Positions 16,500 to 26,191 of a DNA stretch of 64,000 nucleotides are shown piece after piece (the stretch's first letter is position 1; each line of letters opens with the position of its first letter). The stretch covers positions 1 through 64,000 of the forward strand of contig NZ_QMIM01000011.1 in assembly GCF_003287355.1 (NCBI RefSeq). Direction: 5' to 3'. This DNA is from Halorubrum sp. 48-1-W (GTDB taxonomy: Archaea > Halobacteriota > Halobacteria > Halobacteriales > Haloferacaceae). The notes under the pieces were generated by a model. It worked only from the letters and a program-made list of their open reading frames with translations, made no database searches and had not been told where the DNA came from. The position numbers and the translations under genes are program-made.

Positions 16500-18449
16500 T
16501 CAGAGTTCCGTCGCCGTCTCGAAGGCCTCCCAGACGGCTTCGTCGAGCGAACGGGGTGCCCAGCAATCGCCGACTCGGTGGATCGGCACGTCAGCATCCG
16601 AGAGGGCGCGGTACTGGTCGTAGCCGGCATCGCCACCGTGGGCGAAGACGACGGTGTCGACGCTGTCGCGACGTGTACGCTCGTCGTTGAAGACGTTCTG
16701 GAGAACGATTTCGTCAGCCCCGACAGCGTCGACTCGATGGTGCGGTGTCAGTGTGACGTCCTCGGCGTAGAGATCACCGAGGAGTGTGTTTTGGATGTAC
16801 TGCTGGACCGACTCACCCGGCGTGTACGCCGCCGTGACGATCTCGACATCGGCGCCGGCGTTGATAGCTTCGGAGGCGACGTCAAGGGCAGCCTCGTTCC
16901 CATCCCAGTCAGCGACGAGAACCTCGTCTCCGAACGGATCGTCGGCACGGAGTGCGTCAACCGCGGTGTACGACGACACCGACCCAGCGACAGGAACGTC
17001 TGGTCTGCGCCCGGTTGCACCCGTCGCGAGGACGAGTTCGTCGGGGTCGTAGGCAGCGACGTCGTCCGGATCGAATCGCGTATCGAGTTCGACAGTCACG
17101 TCGTGCTCGTCGAGACGAGATGTGAGGGTGGCCAGCCAGTCTCGGTAGCGTCCGCGGTGGTCGAGGTCGGCGTAGGCAGTCACCTGTCCGCCGAGGTCGC
17201 CGGTGGCTTCGAGAAGAGTAACGTCGTGACCCCGTTCGGCCGCCGTCGTTGCTGCGACGAGTCCAGCTGGACCGCCACCGACGACGAGGATCGACTTCGG
17301 TGTCGTCACCGGATCGAGGTCACTGTATCCTACTTCGCGACCGGTGACCGGATTGATAGTACAGCGGATCGGCAAGCCCTCTTGGTACCGACCAATACAG
17401 CCTTGATTACAGGCGACGCATGGAATCACGTCGTCCCACTCCCCGGCTTTCGTCTTCGCCGGAAGTTCAGGATCGGCGATGAGCGCCCGAGTCATCCCGA
17501 CCACGCCGGCACCCGTCTCGTTAAGCATGCGTATCGCCTTCTCGGGCGTGTTGATACGTGAAGTGACGATCGTCTCACCGTCGACAGTCCGATCGATGAC
17601 CGCGGTGGGTGACTGCGTGACCGTTTCCGATTCGGTGGCCGGTGGGACGATGTAACTACAGCCTTCCTGCGTACTGGAGCTGCCGACCACGACACTCCAA
17701 TAATCGAGCGTTGCCGCATCGTCGACGTGTTCGATGATCGGGAGCGTCTCCTCGAACGAGAGGCCCTGTTCGGAGCGTTCCTCAGCACTTATCCGGATCC
17801 CGACCACGAAGTCATCGCCCGTGTGTCGGCGAATACGATCGGCGATCGCGACGGTAAACCGACATCGGTTCTCCAGCGTGCCGCCGAACTCGTCGTCCCG
17901 GTTATTGACGTTTGGGCTCCAGAATTGCGCCGGCAGATAGCTGTGTGAGCCGACGATCTCGACACCGTCGAGGCCAGCTCGCTCCATCCGTACCGCTGCG
18001 TCGACGAAGGCGTCGATCATCTCGTACACTTCTGCCGTCTCCATCGGCCGCGGAATGACGTTCAAGCGGTCGGTGGGTTCATCGGAGGCCGAAAGCGCGG
18101 GCGGCGCGTACTCGCCGGCGTAGCGCTCGCGTCCGCCGTGAAAGAGTTGCGCCAGAAGACGAGTATCGGCCTCGTGCATCGCCTCGGCAAACGGTGCGTA
18201 CGTCTCAACGATGTCGTCAGTGCTGGCGTCGATCGTGTGGTCGGTCAGTAGCCCACTTTCGTGAACGGCGTGGGCTTCGAGAACCACGAGGCCCGCCCCG
18301 CCGCGTGCTCGCTCAAGGTGGTATTCGAAGAAATCATCGGTTGGGTGATAGTCATGGACGAGCGTCGTCTGGTGGCCCGAGCTCATGATTCGATTAGGTA
18401 ATTGGATCGGTCCTACCTGTGTTGGGTCAAAGAGTGGCGCATACTCCAT
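16500..18449 (-). CDS. Old-yellow-enzyme family NADH:flavin oxidoreductase
   Basis: The 649-aa protein has the three-part layout of 2,4-dienoyl-CoA reductase and trimethylamine dehydrogenase. An FMN-binding TIM barrel (about 1-340) begins LFDPTQVGPIQLPNRI. A 4Fe-4S cluster site follows (CVACNQGC, IGRYQEG, then C in IRCTINP). The FAD/NAD(P) domain starts ILVVGGGPAGLVAA. It probably passes electrons from NAD(P)H to an enoyl-CoA, a dienoyl-CoA or another unsaturated substrate; the exact substrate cannot be read. Its codon usage and flanks look more AT-rich than the core genes. A perfect inverted repeat lies between its TATA region and start. Confidence 0.88.
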   Translation of the reverse strand: MEYAPLFDPTQVGPIQLPNRIMSSGHQTTLVHDYHPTDDFFEYHLERARGGAGLVVLEAHAVHESGLLTDHTIDASTDDIVETYAPFAEAMHEADTRLLAQLFHGGRERYAGEYAPPALSASDEPTDRLNVIPRPMETAEVYEMIDAFVDAAVRMERAGLDGVEIVGSHSYLPAQFWSPNVNNRDDEFGGTLENRCRFTVAIADRIRRHTGDDFVVGIRISAEERSEQGLSFEETLPIIEHVDDAATLDYWSVVVGSSSTQEGCSYIVPPATESETVTQSPTAVIDRTVDGETIVTSRINTPEKAIRMLNETGAGVVGMTRALIADPELPAKTKAGEWDDVIPCVACNQGCIGRYQEGLPIRCTINPVTGREVGYSDLDPVTTPKSILVVGGGPAGLVAATTAAERGHDVTLLEATGDLGGQVTAYADLDHRGRYRDWLATLTSRLDEHDVTVELDTRFDPDDVAAYDPDELVLATGATGRRPDVPVAGSVSSYTAVDALRADDPFGDEVLVADWDGNEAALDVASEAINAGADVEIVTAAYTPGESVQQYIQNTLLGDLYAEDVTLTPHHRVDAVGADEIVLQNVFNDERTRRDSVDTVVFAHGGDAGYDQYRALSDADVPIHRVGDCWAPRSLDEAVWEAFETATEL

Positions 18450-18457
18450 ATGTCTTC

Positions 18458-18480
18458 AAAATCCGTTATGGATTTTAAAT
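18458..18480 (-). promoter_or_regulatory. Promoter and candidate operator of the flavin oxidoreductase
   Basis: On the minus strand ATTTAAAAT (about 18472-18480) is a likely TATA element 25-30 nt before the ATG at 18449. Overlapping it is a perfect inverted repeat, AAAATCC (18458-18464) and GGATTTT (18470-18476), spaced by five bases. This placement suits a repressor that blocks initiation. No regulator gene lies nearby. Confidence 0.5.
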
Positions 18481-18752
18481 TTCTGATAGATATTTGCTCG
18501 TGATGACGTCCACGCCATACACTCGAGCAACCGTTTCGAGGTGAACGGGCAAGCCTCGAGCCACCCCACCCGTCGCAGTTGACTGCTGACGCAGTGTTCG
18601 GGTGAGGATCACCGCTGTCCACGGCCACAGATCCGCCAAAACACCTATCGAGCCACAAACTAAAACGCACGCATGAGAACGTTCACCCTCTGTGACAAGA
18701 TTTTGGAGGATGCTGTTCGAGGGAGGACGACAAGTCGGAGTGAGGGATACGA
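18481..18752. other. AT-richer intergenic region with a possible 27-aa leader ORF
   Basis: No established gene is seen. A frame from ATG 18673 encodes 27 residues (MRTFTLCDKILEDAVRG and a tail) and its TGA at 18754-18756 overlaps the ATG of the next gene. It could be a leader peptide or chance. Confidence 0.25.
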
Positions 18753-20666
18753 ATGAGTCGACGTATCTGTGGGATCGCCCTCGTATTACTGATATTAATA
18801 GCGGTAACTGCTGGAATCGGAGCTGCACAAGACGAAGGCCAATACGTTCGTGGCGAGCCCGATCTCAGTGTGTATACTCCGGAACCAACGCTTACACCGG
18901 GAAGCACGACGGAACTGACTGTACAAGTCGCCAACGACGGTGAAGTTCACTCGGGGGCCGTAACACAGAGAGGAGTAGTTACAACGGCTCGAAGCGTCAC
19001 CATCGAAATCGAAGACGACGACGTTCCGTTTACCGTTGAGACACGACGGAAGTCGATCGGCACGATCGCTGATGGAGACGTTCAGAACGTCCCGATCACC
19101 GTCACCACTCCCGAAGACATCGAGCGGGACGAATACACGCTCGATGTGAAGTTCAGGTATTCGTACACGTCACAGTATGCTCCCCGGAGTAACGTCGTTC
19201 AGGAACGGTCACGAACGGTGAGCAGATCGATAGACGTGGTCGTCGACGACGGCCCCGCGTTCGATCTTCGAACCGTCGATAGCGACGTTCAAGTCGGCGA
19301 ATCCGGGACGTTCACTACGGAGATCACGAATCGAGGGGGCGAAACAGCCCGCAACGTCACCCTCGAGCTCGAAACCACCAGCGACGATCTCAGGCTGGGT
19401 GACACCGCTCGAAACACGGCTCACGTCGATCGGCTCGAGCCCGGAGAGAACGCGACGCTCAGATACGAGGTGGACGTTCGATCCGGTTCAGCCCTCCGCG
19501 ATCTCGCCGTTAGGGGGACGGTCCAGTTTACCGACCCGGATGGAATACGAGATAGCCGCACCGGATCGATCGTCGGCTTACGACCGAAACCGGAACAGGC
19601 GTTTTCGCTGTCGATGACCAACACGACCTTTCGAGTTGGCGGCACTGGGACCGTCCGGGGTGAGATACGAAACGATGGTCCAGTCAACGTGAGCGATGTC
19701 GTCCTCGCCCTTGACGGAGCACAACTCGAATCAGGGAGTCCCACCTATGCTATCGGAGACCTCGCGGTCGGCGAAGCAGCGACCTTCCGATTCCGCGGAA
19801 CGCTTCCCGACGAGGCCGACGCGGTGCCACAACAGTTCGGCGTAACGACTCGCTATCGGACACAAGCTGATAGTGAACGTACGAGCGAGAGTGCCATATA
19901 CGTCCCTGTCGGGACTGAACAGGACTTCGAACTAACTGTGACGAACTCATCGCTTCGGGTTGGAGAGACCGGTACTGTCCAGGGAACGGTTGAGAACACC
20001 GGCCCGATCAACGTACGCGACGTCGTACTGTCCCTCGGAGACGCACCGTTCACCCCGCGAAATCCAGCCTACGCGATCGGTGACCTCGCTGTCGGTGAAT
20101 CCGCGACCTTCCGATTCCGGGGCACAGTACCGTCGGGAGCCGACGCGGTGCCACAACAGATCGAAGTCGCAACTCGCTATCGCGACTCCGTTGATACTGA
20201 TCAGGTGTCCGAAGATTCGCTGGTCGTTCCGATCGCTGACCGTCGAGACGCGGTCGCAGTGACGGCGATCGACCCGCAATTCTCCGCCGGCGAGGATGGC
20301 GTTCTCGAATTGGACGTCACGAACCGGAGAGACGTCGAGATCCGTGACGTGTATCTCAGGTTGGAAGTCAACGAACCGCTAGAGAGCGAATTCCGGACGG
20401 CGGTGATACCATCGTTACAGCCGGGAGAGACGACTCGTGTCGCGTTCGACCTCGAGATCGAGAACGGCGCACCGACAAGTCAGTTTCCGGCGACAGTCGC
20501 CGTCGAGTACACTGGTGAAGACGGGACCCAGAACACGACTCGGCCAGCGACCGTTGCGATCACGGTGACGGAGACGGACGGAGGCGATATCCCCGGTGAA
20601 ATCTTCATATTCGCGATTCTGTTGCTGCTCGTTGCTGGTGGTGGGTGGTGGTTCTATGCGAGATGA
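18753..20666 (+). CDS. COG1361-type S-layer-like surface protein
   Basis: The 637-aa protein has a signal peptide (residues 1-26, LVLLILIAVTAGIGAAQ) and a C-terminal membrane segment (FIFAILLLLVAGGGWWF) with a short basic tail. Four to five immunoglobulin-like repeats lie between them. Repeats near 290-385 and 400-495 are near-duplicates sharing YAIGDLAVGE-ATFRFRGT and DAVPQQ. These are COG1361/CARDB-like extracellular modules. The ATPase and permease genes follow with almost no gap, so it is probably the extracellular part of that ABC system. Known homologs often neighbour such transporters. Confidence 0.85.
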   Translation: MSRRICGIALVLLILIAVTAGIGAAQDEGQYVRGEPDLSVYTPEPTLTPGSTTELTVQVANDGEVHSGAVTQRGVVTTARSVTIEIEDDDVPFTVETRRKSIGTIADGDVQNVPITVTTPEDIERDEYTLDVKFRYSYTSQYAPRSNVVQERSRTVSRSIDVVVDDGPAFDLRTVDSDVQVGESGTFTTEITNRGGETARNVTLELETTSDDLRLGDTARNTAHVDRLEPGENATLRYEVDVRSGSALRDLAVRGTVQFTDPDGIRDSRTGSIVGLRPKPEQAFSLSMTNTTFRVGGTGTVRGEIRNDGPVNVSDVVLALDGAQLESGSPTYAIGDLAVGEAATFRFRGTLPDEADAVPQQFGVTTRYRTQADSERTSESAIYVPVGTEQDFELTVTNSSLRVGETGTVQGTVENTGPINVRDVVLSLGDAPFTPRNPAYAIGDLAVGESATFRFRGTVPSGADAVPQQIEVATRYRDSVDTDQVSEDSLVVPIADRRDAVAVTAIDPQFSAGEDGVLELDVTNRRDVEIRDVYLRLEVNEPLESEFRTAVIPSLQPGETTRVAFDLEIENGAPTSQFPATVAVEYTGEDGTQNTTRPATVAITVTETDGGDIPGEIFIFAILLLLVAGGGWWFYAR

Positions 20667-20670
20667 TGCG

Positions 20671-21594
20671 ATGACTGTCCCGCCGATCGAAACACGTGAT
20701 CTCACCAAAGACTACGGCAGTGTGGTTGCGAACGACTCGGTGTCGTTCACTGTAAAGAAAGGGGAAGTGTTCGGCTTTCTCGGCCCGAACGGAGCCGGTA
20801 AATCGACGACGATCCGGATGCTTCTGGGGTTGATCCGGCCGACCGCAGGGACAGCGACCGTTCTCGGGGCAGACATCCACGACGAATCCGCACTGATCGA
20901 CGTAAAACAACGTATCGGGTATTTGCCGGCCCATCTCGGATTTAACGAGGAAGTGACTGGCGAGGACGTTCTCGAGTACCACGCCTCGATCAAAGGAGAT
21001 AGCCGACTAACAGAACTCCTGGATATGTTCACACCCCCTATCGAACGCCCGATCCGAGAATACTCGACTGGAAACAAACGAATGCTCGGGTTGATCCAGG
21101 CGTTTATGCATGACCCCGATCTCGTGATTATGGACGAACCCACATCCGGACTGGATCCTCTCAAGCAGGAGGAGTTCAACGAGTTCATCAGAGCCGAACG
21201 AGAGCAGGGTATGACCGTGTTCTTCTCCTCGCACGTACTCAGTGAGGTCCGACGTGTCTGTGACCGGGTCGGTATTATTCGGGAGGGAGCGCTCGTGGAG
21301 CTCGAAAACGTCGAGACGCTGTTGAGTCAGGGTGGGAAACGGATCAGAGTCAGTACGAGCGACGAGTCCTATTCCGGTCTGATGTCGCTCGATGACGTCG
21401 TCGACGTACAACGCTTCCCTGACGGTATTCAGTTTATATACACGGGCGAGTACAACACGCTCCTCCAAGCACTCGTCGAACACGACGTGCAAGAGATAGA
21501 TATCGCTGAACCTCCGCTCGAGGACGTTTTCATCCACTATTACGGTGAGCGTGAGTCAGAGTACGCCGATGGAACGGGCGATGCGGATGTTTGA
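20671..21594 (+). CDS. ABC transporter ATP-binding protein
   Basis: The 307-aa ABC-2-type ATPase has Walker A GPNGAGKST, Q-loop region around IGYLPAHLG, signature YSTGNKRMLGL (a variant of LSGGQ, as is common in CcmA/NatA-like proteins), Walker B LVIMDEPTSGLD and a switch His in SSHVLSE. The C-terminal 90 residues form the extension seen in ABC-2 ATPases. Starts at 20656 (overlapping the surface-protein stop) and 20671 are both possible; 20671 gives the standard N-terminus. It powers the permease encoded next. Confidence 0.9.
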   Translation: MTVPPIETRDLTKDYGSVVANDSVSFTVKKGEVFGFLGPNGAGKSTTIRMLLGLIRPTAGTATVLGADIHDESALIDVKQRIGYLPAHLGFNEEVTGEDVLEYHASIKGDSRLTELLDMFTPPIERPIREYSTGNKRMLGLIQAFMHDPDLVIMDEPTSGLDPLKQEEFNEFIRAEREQGMTVFFSSHVLSEVRRVCDRVGIIREGALVELENVETLLSQGGKRIRVSTSDESYSGLMSLDDVVDVQRFPDGIQFIYTGEYNTLLQALVEHDVQEIDIAEPPLEDVFIHYYGERESEYADGTGDADV

Positions 21595-22372
21595 AACGGC
21601 CCGGTACGAGATCAGTCGACGCGTTCGAGGAACGATGGTGCTCTCCGTCGCTATCAGTCTCTATGCTGGGTTTATTGTCTGGTATTTCACGGTCTTAGAG
21701 GGAGTTTCGATCGAAGACGTGTTCGAAGAGCTTCCACCGGCGATGATGGAAGCGTTTGGAATCGAGACGCTCTCAACGATCGAAGGCTTTCTCGGGGCGC
21801 AGATCTATAATTTCGTGTGGCTGCTTGGATTAGGACTGTACTTTGCGTATGTCGCAGGAGGGATCGTCGCCGCCGACATCGAGAACGATCGGATGGATCT
21901 ACTGTTGTCGTTTCCGATCTCTCGGTCACAACTCCTCGTTGAGAAAGCAGCCTCGTTACTACTACCCATCGTCGTCGTTAACGTCGTTGTTGGGTGTGTG
22001 ATCTATCTCTTGGCGGCGTCGATCGGTGAACGAATAGACGTAACACACCTCGCGTTAACCCACGTACTCTCGGTCCCGTACCTCCTCGTTTGTACGGCGA
22101 TCGGGCTGGTGTTCTCCGTCGCTGTCGACCGAGCAGCGATCGCTGAGCGAGGGGCTATCGGGGTGGTATTCGCTCTCTTTCTCATCGAATCCGCCGTCAG
22201 TGGTGCCAGCGAATACGAATGGATCCGATACATCAGCCCAACACACTATTATGAACCGACGCCGCTGTTGATCGATGGGTCGTACGAGTTGATCGATACC
22301 GGAATACTCCTCGTGGCCTTCGTGGGGTTGGTACTTCTCAGTCAGATCCTCTTTTATCAGCGAGATATATAA
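21569..22372 (+). CDS. ABC-2 type transporter permease
   Basis: The protein has about 267 aa from ATG 21569; GTG starts at 21545 or 21551 are also possible. It has six predicted membrane segments and the ABC-2 features: an N-terminal helix with ETARYEISRRVRGTM, a large first extracellular loop, and the cytoplasmic IENDRMDLLLSFPISRSQLL coupling motif. It overlaps the ATPase gene by 26 nt, consistent with coupled translation. The cargo cannot be told from sequence. Confidence 0.88.
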   Translation: MERAMRMFETARYEISRRVRGTMVLSVAISLYAGFIVWYFTVLEGVSIEDVFEELPPAMMEAFGIETLSTIEGFLGAQIYNFVWLLGLGLYFAYVAGGIVAADIENDRMDLLLSFPISRSQLLVEKAASLLLPIVVVNVVVGCVIYLLAASIGERIDVTHLALTHVLSVPYLLVCTAIGLVFSVAVDRAAIAERGAIGVVFALFLIESAVSGASEYEWIRYISPTHYYEPTPLLIDGSYELIDTGILLVAFVGLVLLSQILFYQRDI

Positions 22373-22637
22373 CGAGGAGGACAGTCCTGTCGAGAGTCAG
22401 ATCCGTGTTCTCCGGCGATAGCAGATCCCGTGAACGCCGAGGATTTCCCTTTGATCTCCGTGATAAAAACGCGTTCGCGACCGGCCCGGTCGGGCCGGCC
22501 GTGGGTGGTTAGGTCAGACGGTTAGGAGTCGGCGCGACGGTCGGGGGAGCCGGGTGCGCGGGTCGTTCCCGAACTTCAGCCCTCTCGCGGGTCGCGGATG
22601 CGACCCGCTCAGTAACGAGGTTCTTTCAGAACCTCGC
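22373..22637. terminator. Three hairpins downstream of the thermosome gene
   Basis: A perfect 9-bp stem with a 3-nt loop (22616-22624 and 22628-22636) ends one base before the thermosome stop codon. A second perfect 9-bp stem with loop GGAT lies at 22587-22608, and a third with arms CCGGCCC/GGGCCGG at 22481-22498. They may stabilise mRNA ends or help termination. The stretch separates convergent genes and holds no ORF. Confidence 0.5.
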
Positions 22638-24323
<1,686 letters not shown>

Positions 24324-24348
24324 AATCAACCTCTGATTGTTTGTGATT

Positions 24349-24359
24349 CTATATAAACC
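24349..24359 (-). promoter_or_regulatory. Thermosome promoter (TATA box)
   Basis: On the minus strand GGTTTATATAG is a near-ideal archaeal TATA box preceded by purine-rich AACAAAA, a likely BRE. It is about 30 nt before ATG 24323, so the leader is very short. Confidence 0.8.
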
Positions 24360-24588
24360 TTTTGTTCGCTTCGTGCGAAACCGCAACACGTGGGGGGTTA
24401 ACAGCGTCGTGTGTGGCTCGTTATCATGGTCCTTTATATAGAACGACGGATCGAGCGTTGTCCGAGAGCTGGTCCTCGTCGGCGGAGCCGAACGGCCGGG
24501 GAGCGAAAACGAGGTTCCAAAGGAGCGAAAACGAGGTTCCGAAGGGGGATCGATCGCGCGGAAACGGGACCCACGGCCGCGAATCGCG
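24360..24588. other. Intergenic with second TATA-like box and 19-bp repeat pair
   Basis: CTTTATATAGA at 24432-24442 is another strong TATA-like element, readable on both strands, with no gene at the right distance on the plus strand. Downstream on the plus strand a 19-bp sequence, GGAGCGAAAACGAGGTTCC, occurs twice (24500-24518 and 24522-24540). An upstream second promoter for the thermosome or an unannotated RNA is possible. Confidence 0.5.
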
Positions 24589-25131
24589 TCACCGCGGCGC
24601 GTTGAAGCTCACGTCGTCGTTCAGCTCGTTGGACTTGCGCTCGAGGAAAGAGTAGACCGCGCCGTGGGGGGCGCCGTCGAGCAACATCCCGACCGCCCGA
24701 CGGACGGCCTGGAGCTCCTCCGGATCGCCCACGGCCCCGACCGTGGTGCCGTAGACGACGACGTTCGCGCCCGTCAGCTCCTCCATCAGCTCGCGGGTCC
24801 GGCCGTTCTCGCCGATGATCCGACCCTTCTTGCGCTGGAGGTCGTTGTCGTTGCGGGTGTGTTCGGTGAGGTCGATCAGCTCCAGGGTCCGGAGGTCGTG
24901 GTCGAGGATCGACAGCGCGGTCTCCGGTGTGAACCCCCGGCCGATCGCCTTGATCACGTCCGGCGCGACCAGCGCGGCGACGGGGTCGCCGGTCTCCTCG
25001 ATGGCGACGCTGCCGGACTCCGAGTCGATGTCGAGTCTGACGCCCGCCCGGTCTTCGATCTCCCGCATCGTCTCGCCGCCGGCCCCGATGACGACGCCGA
25101 TACGGTCCTGCGGAACCGTCACGTGTTGCAT
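24589..25131 (-). CDS. KH-domain RNA-binding protein, Dim2/Pno1-like
   Basis: The 180-aa protein has two KH domains. The first holds [16 protein letters not shown] and the second [18 protein letters not shown]; both contain the GxxG-type loop that grips RNA. Archaeal Dim2-like proteins help 16S rRNA 3-prime processing. In many archaea the gene lies with eIF1A and rio1; here rio1 is near (26192-27133) but separated by a plus-strand two-gene module, and eIF1A is absent. ATG 25131 is about 29 nt after a TATTTAAA element, so a leaderless transcript is likely. Confidence 0.9.
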   Translation of the reverse strand: MQHVTVPQDRIGVVIGAGGETMREIEDRAGVRLDIDSESGSVAIEETGDPVAALVAPDVIKAIGRGFTPETALSILDHDLRTLELIDLTEHTRNDNDLQRKKGRIIGENGRTRELMEELTGANVVVYGTTVGAVGDPEELQAVRRAVGMLLDGAPHGAVYSFLERKSNELNDDVSFNAPR

Positions 25132-25156
25132 ACGGGTTGATACCCGGCGAAGCCTT

Positions 25157-25165
25157 TTAAATATG
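25157..25165 (-). promoter_or_regulatory. TATA box of the KH-protein gene
   Basis: On the minus strand CATATTTAAAAGG precedes ATG 25131 by about 29 nt, the normal distance for leaderless transcripts. Confidence 0.65.
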
Positions 25166-25269
25166 TTCCGCTGGCACCGGGTATGTTGGCGCGTGACGGG
25201 GCGATTCGGCGTTTTTCGGGAGGTTTCGAGCAGACACTCCGACCCGCTGTTTACACCGCTTACAATGCT

Positions 25270-25290
25270 TTCGTTACGAACGCTTTTATC
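25270..25290 (+). promoter_or_regulatory. Promoter and candidate operator of the HTH-PemK module
   Basis: CTTTTATC (25283-25290) is a TATA-like element about 30 nt before ATG 25317. Just upstream TTCGT-T-ACGAA (25270-25280) is a perfect inverted repeat, a plausible site for the HTH protein encoded first in the operon. Confidence 0.45.
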
Positions 25291-25316
25291 ACGTCACACC
25301 GAAGCGTCAGCCGTCC

Positions 25317-25688
25317 ATGTCCATCGACAGAGACACCTTCGAGGACGCGAGCGAGGACGAGCTCGCGGGGCTCTCAGCACCCGATCAGGTGCTTGGATTC
25401 CTCGCCGCACACGACGACCGCGCCTTCGAGGCACGCGAAATCGCCTCGCGGATCGATCTGGACACCGGCAGCGTCAGCACGGCCCTCTCGCGGTTGAAAC
25501 GGCGCGGCCTCGTCGAACACAAGGCGACCTACTGGGCGATTACGAACGACTCGGATCGACTGACGGAGTACGACGGATACGAGCGCGCGACGGCCCTGTT
25601 CAACGATCGACTCGGCAGCGAAGACGAAGCGGCGTGGCGCGACCGCAGCCCCGACGAGCCGCACCCGAGTCTCGGTGACGAAGCGTGA
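25317..25688 (+). CDS. MarR-like winged-helix protein, likely antitoxin
   Basis: The 123-aa protein has a winged helix (about residues 22-75): FEAREIASRIDLDTGSVSTALSRLKRRGLVEHKATYWAI. The C-terminal tail is acidic and probably flexible, as in antitoxins that wrap their toxin. Its stop overlaps the GTG start of the PemK/MazF-like gene, so the two are coupled. It probably represses the operon. Confidence 0.8.
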   Translation: MSIDRDTFEDASEDELAGLSAPDQVLGFLAAHDDRAFEAREIASRIDLDTGSVSTALSRLKRRGLVEHKATYWAITNDSDRLTEYDGYERATALFNDRLGSEDEAAWRDRSPDEPHPSLGDEA

Positions 25689-26047
25689 TTGACGCCGAGC
25701 AACCGATATTCGAACGCGGCGACGTCGTGTACGGTGACGATCCGTTCAACGGGGGCGAAGCGGCGCGCCCGTGGCTAATCGTGTCGAACCACGAGGGCCG
25801 TTCGTTTCACGGCGAGCAGTACCTCGCGCTCACGCTGACGACTCGATCGTGGATGGACGGGCTCGTCGAGATCCCCGAAGGAGCGTGGATCCGCGGTGGA
25901 ACGCCGGCGACGAGCCGAATCGTTCCGTGGGGCGTTCAGTCGCTCGCACGAAGCGACATCGATCGGTGGCAAGGACGACTCCGCGACGGCGTCGTCGACG
26001 GGGCGGTCGACGCACTCGTCGACGAGATCCGTCGAAGCGATACCTAG
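25685..26047 (+). CDS. PemK/MazF-family toxin
   Basis: The 120-aa protein has the MazF/PemK barrel pattern: FERGDVVYGDDPFNGGEAARPWLIVSN, then EQYLALTLTTR and a C-terminal helix. The N-terminal GDVV and RPWLIVS strands and the later basic T-T-R motif are typical of the family, whose members are sequence-specific RNases. The start is GTG 25685 in a GTGA overlap with the upstream HTH gene. HTH-type partners for PemK-like proteins are common in haloarchaea. Confidence 0.8.
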   Translation: MIDAEQPIFERGDVVYGDDPFNGGEAARPWLIVSNHEGRSFHGEQYLALTLTTRSWMDGLVEIPEGAWIRGGTPATSRIVPWGVQSLARSDIDRWQGRLRDGVVDGAVDALVDEIRRSDT

Positions 26048-26066
26048 CGACACAGCGGCAGGCTTT

Positions 26067-26159
26067 TTTAAGGCACGAGGATTCGATCGGGGGGACCGGA
26101 TCGAACGCGAGGTCGCCGGCAAAACGTATTCGCTCGCGGTCTACGCCCGCGAGGTCTGA
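26067..26159 (+). pseudogene. Possible C-terminal fragment of an unknown protein
   Basis: A frame ending at TGA 26157-26159 encodes ARGFDRGDRIEREV and GKTYSLAVYAREV, which looks like a real protein end. Upstream the same frame is antisense-type shadow of the toxin gene, and no start is convincing. It may be the remnant of a gene cut when the toxin module was inserted. I do not recognise the family. Confidence 0.3.
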
Positions 26160-26191
26160 CTCCCGGCGGCTCGACCGAATCGTCGGCCTCG

